NCBI GenBank assembly: GCA_007695345.1
Contig: REDZ01000084.1
Span: 1 to 35,666 of the forward strand
Origin: Paracoccaceae bacterium
Lineage (GTDB): Bacteria > Pseudomonadota > Alphaproteobacteria > Rhodobacterales > Rhodobacteraceae
DNA length: 35,666 nt
Reading direction: 5' to 3'
The translations under genes and the position numbers were made by a program. Position 1 is the stretch's first letter. Each line of letters begins with the position of its first letter. The notes under the pieces were generated by a model, which did not search any database, was not told the origin of the DNA, and saw nothing but the letters and a program-made list of their open reading frames with translations. Shown in pieces: positions 1 through 7,900 of this stretch.

Positions 1-862
1 ACACGATGAACAGCGTGTAGCCCTGATCGACGATCCATTTGATCAGGCTGTTCTGCGGCTTGAGATCCATGATGTAGAACTTGTTGATCCAGGGCGGAAA
101 GATCACAAGCGGCGTGCGATAGACCTGTTCGGTGGTCGGTGCATACTGGATCAGTTCGAACATGCGGTTGCGAAACACCACCTTGCCGGGGGTGGTGGCC
201 AGATTCTCGCCCACCGTAAAGGCGTCCTTGTCCGCGAGCGAGACCAGCAGATCGCCCTTGTTGGCCTCTATATCCCGCACGAGGTTTTCCAGCCCGCGCA
301 CAAGGCTTTCGCCCTCGGTCTCGACCGCTTTCATCAGCGCATCGGGGTTGGTGGCCAGAAAATTGGTGGGCGCCATCATGTCCACCATCTGCTGCGTGAA
401 ATACTGCAGACGGCGCTTTTCGCGCGGTTCGATCGTCTCGAGCGACTGGACCGCGTCATGCATCGCCTCGGACGCGATCAGGTATTGTTGCTTGAGATAG
501 TTGAAATAGGGATGCGATTTCCACAGGGGGTTGGAAAAGCGCCGGTCGCTGGGGGTGTGATCCTCAGGGGCCTGCAGCTTGCCATGGCTGAGAACTTCCT
601 GCGCCTCGACATGGTGCCTGAGCGCCTTGCCCCAGTAATCAAGCTGCAATTCCAGTGCTTTGGACGGGTTCTTGACCATCTCTGTCCAATAGGCCGTGGC
701 GGCATGCAGGAACAGATCGGAATCGGGCGCCTGCAGGCTGGGGCGCGTCATTTCGCGTTTTGCAAGCGCATCGGTCAGACGGTGTGACAGCTCCTCGATG
801 CGTGCCATATTTGCTTTCATGCGCTCGGCTTTTTGATCGTCATCATATTCCGAAGTTGTCAT
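1..862 (-). CDS. phaC: Class I poly(3-hydroxyalkanoate) synthase PhaC, N-terminal part (runs off the window)
   Basis: The reverse strand is open from an ATG at 862 to the window edge, giving about 287 residues of an N-terminal region typical of class I PHA synthases. These polymerise 3-hydroxyacyl-CoA on the surface of PHB granules. Recognisable pieces are NPSKALELQLDYWG (about residues 65-78), FSNPLWKSHPYFNYLKQQY (about 109-127), the block with MVDMMAPTNFLATNPDAL (about 159-176), and TPLVIFPPWINKFYIMDL leading into the alpha/beta-hydrolase core. The catalytic Cys/Asp/His lie beyond the window, so completeness cannot be judged. The gene is divergent from phaZ across a 129-bp gap containing a TGC-rich sequence, which suggests shared control of granule synthesis and breakdown. 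Family assignment is secure from the motifs; regulation is inferred. Confidence 0.93.
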   Translation of the reverse strand, partial: MTTSEYDDDQKAERMKANMARIEELSHRLTDALAKREMTRPSLQAPDSDLFLHAATAYWTEMVKNPSKALELQLDYWGKALRHHVEAQEVLSHGKLQAPEDHTPSDRRFSNPLWKSHPYFNYLKQQYLIASEAMHDAVQSLETIEPREKRRLQYFTQQMVDMMAPTNFLATNPDALMKAVETEGESLVRGLENLVRDIEANKGDLLVSLADKDAFTVGENLATTPGKVVFRNRMFELIQYAPTTEQVYRTPLVIFPPWINKFYIMDLKPQNSLIKWIVDQGYTLFIV

Positions 863-885
863 GCAAGGATTTCCCCCCTATTCTT

Positions 886-912
886 TGCATGTGCAGCATT
901 GCAGTGCAGCAA
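886..912. promoter_or_regulatory. TGC-rich repeat, candidate PhaR operator between phaC and phaZ
   Basis: The phaC-phaZ gap holds a run with five GCA triplets (TGCATGTGCAGCATTGCAG followed by TGCAGCAA). PhaR, the PHB-sensing repressor of Paracoccus and Rhodobacter, is known to bind TGC-rich sites upstream of pha genes, and this is the only such cluster in the gap. Binding is inferred, not shown. Confidence 0.45.
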
Positions 913-991
913 GGCGATGTTAACGCCGCGGAGCCACAATTTAAAGCAGCGATTGGCCAGGCCATCCCGCTGCGGAACATCGAGGGTGAAC

Positions 992-2272
992 ATGAAGGGC
1001 ATGGCGACCTACGACCTGATGGAATCAATCCGCAACACGAATGAGTGGATGGGTGCCTCTGCGCGAGCCTTTGCGTCTTATCCACTCTGGGGCATGGTGC
1101 CGAACCCGATGTTCAAGGTCATGTCCGCCTGGGGCCGCGTGACCGAACGCAGTTTCGCGCGCATGGTGATAAAGCCCGACTGGGGCATCACATCGGTGGT
1201 GGGCGAGGACGTGCGCGATCACATCGTCGAAGAGGTGGTCGAGGTGTCGCGCCCCTTTGGCGATCTGGTGCGCTTTCGCGTGCATGGCCGGCCCGAGAAA
1301 CAGCGCCGGGTCCTGCTGTGCGCACCGATGTCAGGCCATTACGCGACGCTCCTGCGCTCCACTGTCGCGAGCCTCTTGCCCGATTGCGAGGTCTGGGTGA
1401 CCGACTGGCACAATGCGCGTGACATACCGGTATCCGAGGGCAAGTTCGATATCGAGGATTACACGCTGTATGTGGCGGATTTCATGCGCCATCTTGGCCC
1501 GGATACGCATGTGATCGCCGTGTGCCAGCCGGTGCCGCTGGCGCTTGCCGCCACGGCCTATCTGGCCGAACAGGACCCTGATGCCCAGCCCCTGACCCTG
1601 ACCCTGATCGGCGGCCCGGTGGACCCCGATGCCGCACCCACCGAGGTGACGGATTTCGGACGCCGTGTGACGATGGGGCAGCTTGAGCATCTGGCGATCC
1701 AGCGCGTGGGGTTCAAATACAAGGGCGTGGGGCGGCTGGTCTATCCGGGACTGTTGCAGCTGGGTGGCTTCATCTCGATGAATCTGGAACGCCATGCGCA
1801 GGCATTCTCCGACAAGATCGCGGCCGAGGCGCGGGGCGACGCGGGCGAGCGCGACAAGCATTACCGCTTCTATGACGAGTATCTCGCCGTGATGGACATG
1901 ACGGCGGAGTTCTACCTCTCGACGGTCGAGCGGATTTTCAAGGATCGCGAGATTGCGCGCAACGAATTTGTGGTCGATGGGCACAAGGTCGATTTCGCAG
2001 CGATCACCAAGGTCGCCGTCAAGGTGGTCGAGGGTGAGAAGGATGATATCAGCGCACCGGGCCAGTGCCTTGCGGCACTGGACCTGCTGACCGGGCTGGA
2101 GGCATCGCAGAAGGCCGCGCATCTGGAACCGGGCGCTGGGCATTACGGCATCTTTGCCGGGAAATCCTGGCGCAACAATATCCGCCCGCTGGTGATGGAC
2201 TTCATGGACACGCATTCGGGCGGCGGCGGACAGGGCGCGCGTCGGCTGAAAGTGGCGGCGTCGAACGGCTGA
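992..2272 (+). CDS. phaZ: Intracellular PHB depolymerase PhaZ
   Basis: The product is 426 aa and hydrolyses intracellular PHB granules to release 3-hydroxybutyrate units. It matches the Ralstonia PhaZa1-type intracellular depolymerases, which use a cysteine nucleophile instead of a lipase-box serine. The nucleophile motif is AVCQPVP with Cys178. The acid is Asp351 or Asp352 in EGEKDDIS and the His is His384 in PGAGHYGIFAGKSWR, close to the C183/D355/H388 numbering I recall for PhaZa1. A longer reading frame exists upstream, but the ATG at 992 follows GAGGGTG at good spacing and gives the usual family length. It is divergent from phaC and is followed by a strong intrinsic terminator. Cytoplasmic; no signal peptide. 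Confidence 0.93.
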   Translation: MKGMATYDLMESIRNTNEWMGASARAFASYPLWGMVPNPMFKVMSAWGRVTERSFARMVIKPDWGITSVVGEDVRDHIVEEVVEVSRPFGDLVRFRVHGRPEKQRRVLLCAPMSGHYATLLRSTVASLLPDCEVWVTDWHNARDIPVSEGKFDIEDYTLYVADFMRHLGPDTHVIAVCQPVPLALAATAYLAEQDPDAQPLTLTLIGGPVDPDAAPTEVTDFGRRVTMGQLEHLAIQRVGFKYKGVGRLVYPGLLQLGGFISMNLERHAQAFSDKIAAEARGDAGERDKHYRFYDEYLAVMDMTAEFYLSTVERIFKDREIARNEFVVDGHKVDFAAITKVAVKVVEGEKDDISAPGQCLAALDLLTGLEASQKAAHLEPGAGHYGIFAGKSWRNNIRPLVMDFMDTHSGGGGQGARRLKVAASNG

Positions 2273-2302
2273 GCGTGTCAGGTTTTTTGCAGGTTTTTCG
2301 GG

Positions 2303-2330
2303 GGCCGGACGCTGGCGCGTCCGGCCTTTT
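2303..2330 (+). terminator. Rho-independent terminator after phaZ
   Basis: A perfect 10-bp stem (GGCCGGACGC / GCGTCCGGCC) with a TGGC loop is followed directly by TTTT, 30 bp after the phaZ stop. It may also serve the opposite strand, where a decayed exporter gene ends at 2336. Confidence 0.85.
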
Positions 2331-2335
2331 GCATG

Positions 2336-2910
2336 TCACCATGCGCCGTGCGCCAGCATCCATGATGCGACGGCGGCCAGAGGCAGGGCACAGCCGCGAT
2401 TGATCACCCGTGCAGACCGGGGCGCGCGGACGCGGCGCAGCAGGATGTCACCTGCCAGCGCCCAGACGGTAAAGGTCATGCGAGTGTTCCGCGCGAGAAT
2501 GGTCGTGATCCGGAGACCCAGCGCCGGGTCAGGCCGGTCCGGCGGCATGAACCGGGCGAACATGACCGCGATGATGGCATGAGCCTTGGGGGTGAGGCGC
2601 AGCATCATGGCGTGGTGTCCCCGGCCCCTATTGTGCCCGCATACCAGACCCCCAGTCCAACCAGAGCGCTCGGCCGCTGCCTGCGACGACTGGCCCCTGA
2701 AACAGCGCAGGGGCGGTTTCTGAAAGAGCGGCAAAGCCCGGACCCGTAGCGGCTGTCACGAACCAGGTTGCCAGATGATATCCGGGGCGCGCCCGCGCGC
2801 CCGCTTGCCGCAAGCCCGCCCTGCGCACCAAGAACAGAAAAGAGCAGATCGCCCGGTCCGGGGCTTCCGGCAAGCGGCAGAAGAAAGGGGATCAGCGCGG
2901 GTTTGAGCAT
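2336..2910 (-). pseudogene. Decayed LysE/RhtB-family amino-acid exporter
   Basis: Three reading frames in succession carry pieces of one LysE-type exporter. Frame 1 (from 2910) has the N-terminal signature LLPLAGSPGPGDLLFSVLGA. Frame 2 (about 2820-2628) continues with LATWFVTAATGPGF, then SETAPALFQ and ALWLDWGSGM, resembling the family's 'APALF..lk..GAaYLLWLGW' stretch. Frame 3 (about 2612-2336) has LTPKAHAIIAVMFARFMPP, FTVWALAGDILLRR and VINRGCALPLA, matching the C-terminal half with its N-P-K-A landmark (here T-P-K-A). At least two frameshifts are needed. The loop between the third helix and the NPKA segment appears shortened, so no functional exporter can be made. No single frame is plausible as a full gene. 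Family match is from memory of conserved motifs. Confidence 0.7.
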
Positions 2911-2996
2911 GCGCTCGTCTGGCAGGAATGCGTCGGGACACGCGACCCGGAAGACGCGCCTTGCCGTGCGGCGTGCCCGCGTCCGTGACGGGGGAC

Positions 2997-3103
2997 GGGG
3001 GGCTGCCGCCCCCCGGTTGGCCTGCGGCCAGTCCCCCCCGCTTCAAGGGGGATACATCCCCCTTGAAAATCCCCGTGGATATTTTTGCAAAGATGAAAGC
3101 AGG
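2997..3103 (+). repeat. Intergenic mosaic repeat, copy 1 (hairpins plus ATATTTTTGCAAAGATGAA tail)
   Basis: Three hairpins stand in a row. The first is GGGGGGC-TGCC-GCCCCCC (2997-3014), the second TGGCC-TGC-GGCCA (3018-3030) and the third TTCAAGGGGG-ATACAT-CCCCCTTGAA (3042-3067). The tail ATATTTTTGCAAAGATGAA follows within 3077-3103. The 27-nt stretch at 3077-3103 is identical to 17658-17684, and related copies lie at 9098 and 15241. The element fills most of the gap upstream of pmbA. Confidence 0.8.
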
Positions 3104-3201
3104 TGGCAGGCGTGCGGGCAAAAACGGCTATGGGGCATTTCAATCCGGCGCGGGGCAGACTAGATCGTGAGCGAAGAGGCATGACAGGGCAGGAGTGAGC
3201 A

Positions 3202-4563
3202 ATGGATGAGGCGCATCTGACAGCGACACTGGAGCCGGTGGCCGACGCCCTGCTGCAGGCGGCGAAGGCCGCCGGGGCCGAGGCGGCGGATGTGATCGTG
3301 ACCGAGGGGCGCTCGGTCTCGGTCGATATGCGCAAGGGGGCGCTGGAGCAGGCCGAGCGGTCCGAGGGGTTGGATCTGGGCTTGCGGGTGCTGATCGGGC
3401 AGCGGCAGGCTTGCATTTCATCTTCGGATACCCGGCCCGAAACGCTGGAGGCGATGGCGCGGCGCGCGGTTGCCATGGCGTATGAGGCGCCCGAGGATGC
3501 CCATGCCGGGCTGGCCGATCCGGCGCAACTGGCGATCACGCGCGATGCGGGCGGGCTGGAACTGTTCGACCCCTCTGCCGAGCCGACCCCGGAGGCGTTG
3601 CAGGCGGATGCGCGCCGTGCCGAGGCGGCTGCACTGGCAGTGGCCGGCGTGCGGCAGGTGCAGGCGGCATCGGCGGCCTATGGGTCGCAGGCGATCTGGC
3701 TTGCGGCGAGCAACGGGTTTCGCGGCGGCTATGCGCGCACATCGCGCCACGTTTCATGTGTTGCGATCAGTGGTGAGGGCACCGGGATGGAGCGGGACTG
3801 GTGCGCCGAGGGGCGTATCTTTCAGGCCGATCTGCCCGCGCCAGAGGAGGTGGGCAAGCTGGCGGGTGAGCGCGCGGCCGCGCGGCACGGCGCGCGCAGG
3901 CCGAAGACAGGGTCTTTTCCGGTGCTTTATGACGAGCGTATCGCGTCCAGCCTGATCGGGCATCTGCTGTCGGCGATCAATGGCAGTGCGATTGCGCGCG
4001 GGTCAAGCTGGCTGCGCGATGCCATGGGCGAACAGGTTCTGCCCGGTGGGATCAGCCTGCGCGAGGATCCGTTGCGCGCGCGGCGCTCGGGCTCGCGCCC
4101 GTTCGATGCCGAGGGGCTGGCCTGCACACCGCGCGATCTGGTCGCGGATGGTGTGTTGCAGGGCTGGGTGCTGGATCTGGCGACCGCCCGCAAACTGGGG
4201 CTGCAGAGCAGCGGCAATGCCATGCGCGCAACATCGGCGCCGCCCTCGCCCTCGACCTCGAATGTGGTGCTGAGCGAGGGCGCGCAGTCGCGTGCGGAAC
4301 TGATGGCGGATATGGGTTCAGGGCTGTTGGTCACATCGCTTCTGGGGTCCACGATCAACCCCAATACGGGTGATTATTCGCGCGGGGCCAGCGGGTTCTG
4401 GATTGAAGGGGGCGAGATCGCCTATCCGGTCAATGAATGCACGATCGCGGGCAATCTGCGCGAGATGCTGGGCCGGATCATCCCGGCCAATGATGCGCGC
4501 CCGCATCTGTCGAGCGTCGTGCCCTCGCTGCTGGTTGACGGGATGACGGTTGCCGGTGAGTGA
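3202..4563 (+). CDS. pmbA: TldD/PmbA-family protein, PmbA (TldE) type
   Basis: The product is 453 aa, the size of PmbA/TldE. TldE forms a heterodimeric protease with TldD, involved in microcin and antitoxin processing; TldD carries the metal site and TldE does not. Supporting landmarks are the N-terminal A-D-V-I-V-T-E-G-R-S-V-S-V strand with K-G-A-L-E, the middle FPVLYDERIASSLIGHLL, the ARRSGSRPFDAEGL block, the LGLQSSGNAMRA stretch and the C-terminal NPNTGDYSRGASGFWIEGG. No HExxxH motif is present, as expected for the E subunit. The ATG has AGGAG six bases upstream. The stop overlaps the next gene by 8 bp, so translation is probably coupled. No tldD is in the window; it is normally elsewhere in this group. 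Confidence 0.9.
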   Translation: MDEAHLTATLEPVADALLQAAKAAGAEAADVIVTEGRSVSVDMRKGALEQAERSEGLDLGLRVLIGQRQACISSSDTRPETLEAMARRAVAMAYEAPEDAHAGLADPAQLAITRDAGGLELFDPSAEPTPEALQADARRAEAAALAVAGVRQVQAASAAYGSQAIWLAASNGFRGGYARTSRHVSCVAISGEGTGMERDWCAEGRIFQADLPAPEEVGKLAGERAAARHGARRPKTGSFPVLYDERIASSLIGHLLSAINGSAIARGSSWLRDAMGEQVLPGGISLREDPLRARRSGSRPFDAEGLACTPRDLVADGVLQGWVLDLATARKLGLQSSGNAMRATSAPPSPSTSNVVLSEGAQSRAELMADMGSGLLVTSLLGSTINPNTGDYSRGASGFWIEGGEIAYPVNECTIAGNLREMLGRIIPANDARPHLSSVVPSLLVDGMTVAGE

Positions 4564-5326
4564 CGATCTGCCCCTGCTGATCGAGGCGGCGCAGGCAGCG
4601 GGCCGGATCGCGAAACGCCATTTCGGGGCCGCGCCGCAGGTCTGGGACAAGGGGCAGGGGCAGGGCCCTGTCAGCGCCGCTGATCTGGAAATTGACGCCA
4701 TGCTGCGCGACCGGCTGCGCGGGGCGCGCCCCGATTATGGCTGGCTGTCAGAGGAAAGCGCGCAGGTCGCCGCAAGCAGTGCGCGCCATTTCGTGATCGA
4801 CCCGATTGACGGCACCCGCGCATTTCTGAAGGGCGAGCCGGGCTTTTCCCATGCGCTGGCGGTGATCGAACAGGGTGCGCCGGTGGCGGCGGTCGTGTTC
4901 CTGCCAATGCTCGATCTGTGCTATACGGCGCTGGTCGGCCAGGGCGCGGCCTGCAACGGCACGCCGCTGGCTGTGCGGGAGCGGCGCTCAGTCACCGGGG
5001 CGGATGTGCTTGTGGCCCGGCCTCAGCTTGATGCGGGCTTGTGGCCGGGGGGTGTGCCGCAGGTCACGCGGCATTTCCGCCCCTCGCTGGCCTGGCGGCT
5101 GGCCCTGGTGGCTGAGGGGCGGTTTGATGCGATGCTGACCCTGCGCCCGACCTGGCACTGGGATATCGCGGCAGGTGCGCTGCTGGTGCAGGAAGCAGGC
5201 GGGCGTGTCACGGATGGGACGGGTGCGGCGCTGGATTTCGCCACGCCCGAGCCGCAGGCGCACGGGATCATCGCGGCGGGACCAGAATTGCAGACGGCAC
5301 TGGTGGCGCTGCGCAAGGGAAAGTGA
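4556..5326 (+). CDS. Inositol-monophosphatase-family phosphatase, CysQ-like
   Basis: The product is 256 aa if started at the GTG at 4556, which overlaps the pmbA stop; a TTG at 4550 would add two residues. This Mg-dependent phosphatase superfamily includes SuhB, CysQ and HisN-like enzymes. Metal-site motifs are visible: SEES (about 65-68), the core IDPIDGTRAFLKG (about 81-93), and WHWDIAAGALLVQEAGG near residue 200 (usual form DWDxAAgxLxxxEAGG). The RAFLKG continuation after DGT resembles CysQ (3'(2'),5'-bisphosphate nucleotidase) more than SuhB, which usually has NF. The exact substrate remains open. It is co-transcribed with pmbA and lies 128 bp ahead of the Kdo-transferase-like gene, an order I recognise from Rhodobacterales. 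Confidence 0.8.
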   Translation: MSDDLPLLIEAAQAAGRIAKRHFGAAPQVWDKGQGQGPVSAADLEIDAMLRDRLRGARPDYGWLSEESAQVAASSARHFVIDPIDGTRAFLKGEPGFSHALAVIEQGAPVAAVVFLPMLDLCYTALVGQGAACNGTPLAVRERRSVTGADVLVARPQLDAGLWPGGVPQVTRHFRPSLAWRLALVAEGRFDAMLTLRPTWHWDIAAGALLVQEAGGRVTDGTGAALDFATPEPQAHGIIAAGPELQTALVALRKGK

Positions 5327-5454
5327 GGCACTGGCGGCGGGCGCGAAAATCCCCTGCACCTGCCCGCCGATATGCGCTAACAGGGCCGCGCGGCAACAGG
5401 AGCGGAGGCGCAAGTGGCACAGCGCGAGAGCACAGGACGCGAGGGGCCAGGTTG

Positions 5455-6654
5455 ATGGCGGGCGGCTTCTTCGGGCGTCTGTCGCCCCGTGGCTGGGCGC
5501 CGCGACCCGAGCACAGCCGGGAACTGACCGCGCTTTGCCCGCCGCTCATATGGCTGCACAGCGATGACCGGCGGCGCGTGCGCAGGCTCGAGGCGCTGTC
5601 GGAACTGGTCTTGCGCGACGCAGTGGCGCGTTCGGTGTTGTTGACCCATCCTGACGGGACCGGGCCGCTGACGGACTTGCACGGGCGCGTGGCGCTGCCG
5701 CTTGGCCCCGATGATGCGGGCTTTGCGAAAGCGCTGTTGGCGCGCTGCGCGCCTGCGGTGTTCCTGTCCACATCCCGGCAGATCCCCACGGGGATCATTG
5801 CTGCGCTGCGGGGCAGGGGAACGCGCATCTGCCTGGCCGAGAACGCTGTTCCGCGCTTTGTCACCGGCTGGCGTGGTCTGCCCGGTCTGTCGCGCCAGAC
5901 CCTGAGCCATGTGGACAGGGTCTTTGTGCCGCGTGACGAGGATCGGGCAGGCTGGTGGGGCGTGGGGCTGGGCAAGGAGGCGCTGGTCACCAGCGGGCGC
6001 CTCTCGGCCATACCCGTGGCCCCGGCGTGCAATGAGGGCGAGCGCGATCTGCTGGCCGATGCCTTTCGCAACCGCACATTGTGGTGCGCCATCCATCTTC
6101 CCGAGCGCGAGGAAGAGGCCGTCCTGGCCGCGCATCGCGAGGCATTGCGCGACTCGCATCGTCTGGCGCTGATCCTGCACCCGGCTGATCCGCAGCGCGG
6201 GGCCGCACTGAAGGACGCGCTGGAGTCGCGGTTTAACACGGCGCTGCGCTCTGCCGATGATCCGGTGACACCAGAGACGCAGGTCTATATCGCCGATACC
6301 GAGGGCGAGCGCGGGCTGTGGTATCGGCTGGCCTCGGCCTGCTATGTGGGTGGCTCACTGAGCGGCGAGGGGGCGCAACGTAATCCGATGGAGGCGGCGG
6401 CGCTGGGCTGCGCGGTGGTGCATGGCCGCATGTTCGGGCAGTTTGCCGAAACATTCGATCTGCTGCGCCTGACGCGGGCGACGCGGATGGTGCAGAGCGC
6501 TGATGCGCTGGGGCCTGCCATCGGCAATGCGCTCCGTCCCGAACAGGCCGCAGATATGGCCCATCGCGGCTGGCAGGTAATCGCCGAAGCGGCCGAGGCG
6601 ACCGAGATCGTCATGGCCGAACTGCGCGCGGGTTGCGCAACCGGGGGCGGCTGA
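5455..6654 (+). CDS. Kdo-transferase-like glycosyltransferase (WaaA family, atypical N-terminus)
   Basis: The product is 399 aa. The C-terminal GT-B half clearly matches WaaA, which adds Kdo to lipid [40 protein letters not shown] (about residues 277-325) and [14 protein letters not shown]. The middle [20 protein letters not shown] also fits. At the N-terminus the family motif with the catalytic Glu (WLH.ASVGE) is replaced by [18 protein letters not shown] (31-48), so the general base appears to be missing. The length is also slightly short. The start was set at the ATG at 5455, with GAGGGG 8 nt upstream; the open frame extends 44 codons further up without family likeness. Its stop overlaps lpxK by one base, so a lipid A/LPS role is likely, but Kdo-transferase activity is not assured. 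Confidence 0.75.
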   Translation: MAGGFFGRLSPRGWAPRPEHSRELTALCPPLIWLHSDDRRRVRRLEALSELVLRDAVARSVLLTHPDGTGPLTDLHGRVALPLGPDDAGFAKALLARCAPAVFLSTSRQIPTGIIAALRGRGTRICLAENAVPRFVTGWRGLPGLSRQTLSHVDRVFVPRDEDRAGWWGVGLGKEALVTSGRLSAIPVAPACNEGERDLLADAFRNRTLWCAIHLPEREEEAVLAAHREALRDSHRLALILHPADPQRGAALKDALESRFNTALRSADDPVTPETQVYIADTEGERGLWYRLASACYVGGSLSGEGAQRNPMEAAALGCAVVHGRMFGQFAETFDLLRLTRATRMVQSADALGPAIGNALRPEQAADMAHRGWQVIAEAAEATEIVMAELRAGCATGGG

Positions 6655-7646
6655 TGCGCGCGCCCGGATTCTGGTTCACACCGCCTGACCGTCCGGGCTG
6701 GCAGGCGCGGGTGCTGGCACCGCTGGGGGCGCTCTATGCGCAGGCCACTGCGCGGCGCGTGGCACGCGCGCCCGAATGGCGCCCGCCGGTGCCGGTGATT
6801 TGCGTGGGCAATCTGAACGCAGGCGGGACGGGCAAGACGCCCGTCGTGATCGCACTGGTGCAGATGCTGCAGGAGATGGGGGCCGCGCCGCATGTGATCT
6901 CGCGCGGGTATGGTGGGCGGCTGGAAGGGCCTGTGCAGGTCGATCCGCGCAGCGATCATGCGGCGGATGTGGGCGATGAGCCGCTGCTGATCGCGGCCTT
7001 CGCGCCGGTCTGGGTGGCGCGGGACCGCGCCGCGGGCGCGCGTGCGGCCTGCGCGGCGGGGGCCGGGGTGCTGGTGCTGGATGACGGGTTCCAGAACCCG
7101 GCGCTGCCGAAGGATCTGGGGATTGTCGTCGTTGATGCGGGCGTTGGGTTTGGCAATGGGCGCTGCCTGCCCGCCGGGCCGCTGCGCGAGCCGGTGGCGC
7201 GGGGACTGGCGCGCGCGGATATGGTGGTCAGTGTGGGGCCGCCCGCGCAGCGTGTCGCGTTCCGGGCGGAGTGGCCGCAGGTGGCGACGCGGCTGGCCGA
7301 GGCTGAACTGCGCCCCCTGGCGATGGGCATGTCGTGGCGCGGCTTGCGGGTGCTGGCCTTTGCCGGGATCGGGCGGCCCGAGAAGTTTTTCGCGAGCCTG
7401 CGCGCCGAAGGGGTGAATTTGTTGCGCGCCGAGGCACTGAGCGATCACCAGCCGCTGACCGATGCGCTGATGGCGCGACTGGAATTCGAGGCCAAGGCAC
7501 TGGGTGCGCAGCTTGTCACGACGGAAAAAGACGCCGTGCGCCTGCCTGCGCGGTTTCGCGCGCAGGTGCTGGCCTTTCCGGTGCGGCTGGAGTTCCACGA
7601 CCCGCAGGCCCTGCGCGCGACGCTGGCCGCCGTGCTGAAGCGCTGA
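6654..7646 (+). CDS. lpxK: Tetraacyldisaccharide 4'-kinase LpxK
   Basis: The product is 330 aa and phosphorylates the 4' position of the tetraacyldisaccharide-1-phosphate lipid A precursor at the inner membrane. The N-terminal [16 protein letters not shown] is typical of the family. The P-loop is [13 protein letters not shown] (51-63), followed by ISRGYGG (82-88), VGDEP (106-110) and the catalytic LVLDDGFQN (140-148). The C-terminal HQPLTD and [12 protein letters not shown] segments are also LpxK hallmarks. The ATG at 6654 overlaps the preceding stop (TGATG); a longer in-frame start at 6633 would lie inside the upstream gene and is less likely. Last gene of the pmbA-lpxK string. Confidence 0.93.
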   Translation: MRAPGFWFTPPDRPGWQARVLAPLGALYAQATARRVARAPEWRPPVPVICVGNLNAGGTGKTPVVIALVQMLQEMGAAPHVISRGYGGRLEGPVQVDPRSDHAADVGDEPLLIAAFAPVWVARDRAAGARAACAAGAGVLVLDDGFQNPALPKDLGIVVVDAGVGFGNGRCLPAGPLREPVARGLARADMVVSVGPPAQRVAFRAEWPQVATRLAEAELRPLAMGMSWRGLRVLAFAGIGRPEKFFASLRAEGVNLLRAEALSDHQPLTDALMARLEFEAKALGAQLVTTEKDAVRLPARFRAQVLAFPVRLEFHDPQALRATLAAVLKR

Positions 7647-7652
7647 GGGGGT

Positions 7653-7706
7653 GCGCCCCTCGGGGGCATCGAACCCCCTCGGGCCGCGTCGGGGCGGGCC
7701 CTCCGG
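7653..7706 (+). repeat. 54-bp direct repeat, copy 1
   Basis: This 54-bp sequence, starting GCGCCCCTCGGGGGCATCG and ending GGGCGGGCCCTCCGG, is repeated exactly at 7743-7796. The unit contains an internal CCCCTCGGGGGC / CGAACCCCCTCGGG palindromic pattern. It starts 7 bp after the lpxK stop. Confidence 0.9.
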
Positions 7707-7742
7707 CATCGGCGCGGGCGGAATGCGGCTCTGATCTGTGGA

Positions 7743-7796
7743 GCGCCCCTCGGGGGCATCGAACCCCCTCGGGCCGCGTCGGGGCGGGCCCTCCGG
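7743..7796 (+). repeat. 54-bp direct repeat, copy 2
   Basis: Exact second copy of 7653-7706; the copy starts are 90 bp apart. The rest of the 254-bp gap between lpxK and the CoA-transferase end (7647-7900) holds no gene that I can support. Confidence 0.9.
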
Positions 7797-7900
7797 TGAC
7801 GCGGCAAGCGAAGCGCGGTGCTTGCCAGGGGCATCGTTTCGGCGCACCGGCCTGTTGCCGGGTAGGTTATTGAAATGGGCGCGGGCGCGGGCGAGGGGCT

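Noticed and set aside
833-991. N-terminal extension of phaZ to the ATG at 833
   Set aside because: It overlaps the phaC start and the putative operator, has no family likeness, and the ATG at 992 has a ribosome-binding site and gives the normal length.
7653-7796. CRISPR-like repeat pair
   Set aside because: Only two 54-bp units with a 36-bp spacer, no further units and no cas genes.
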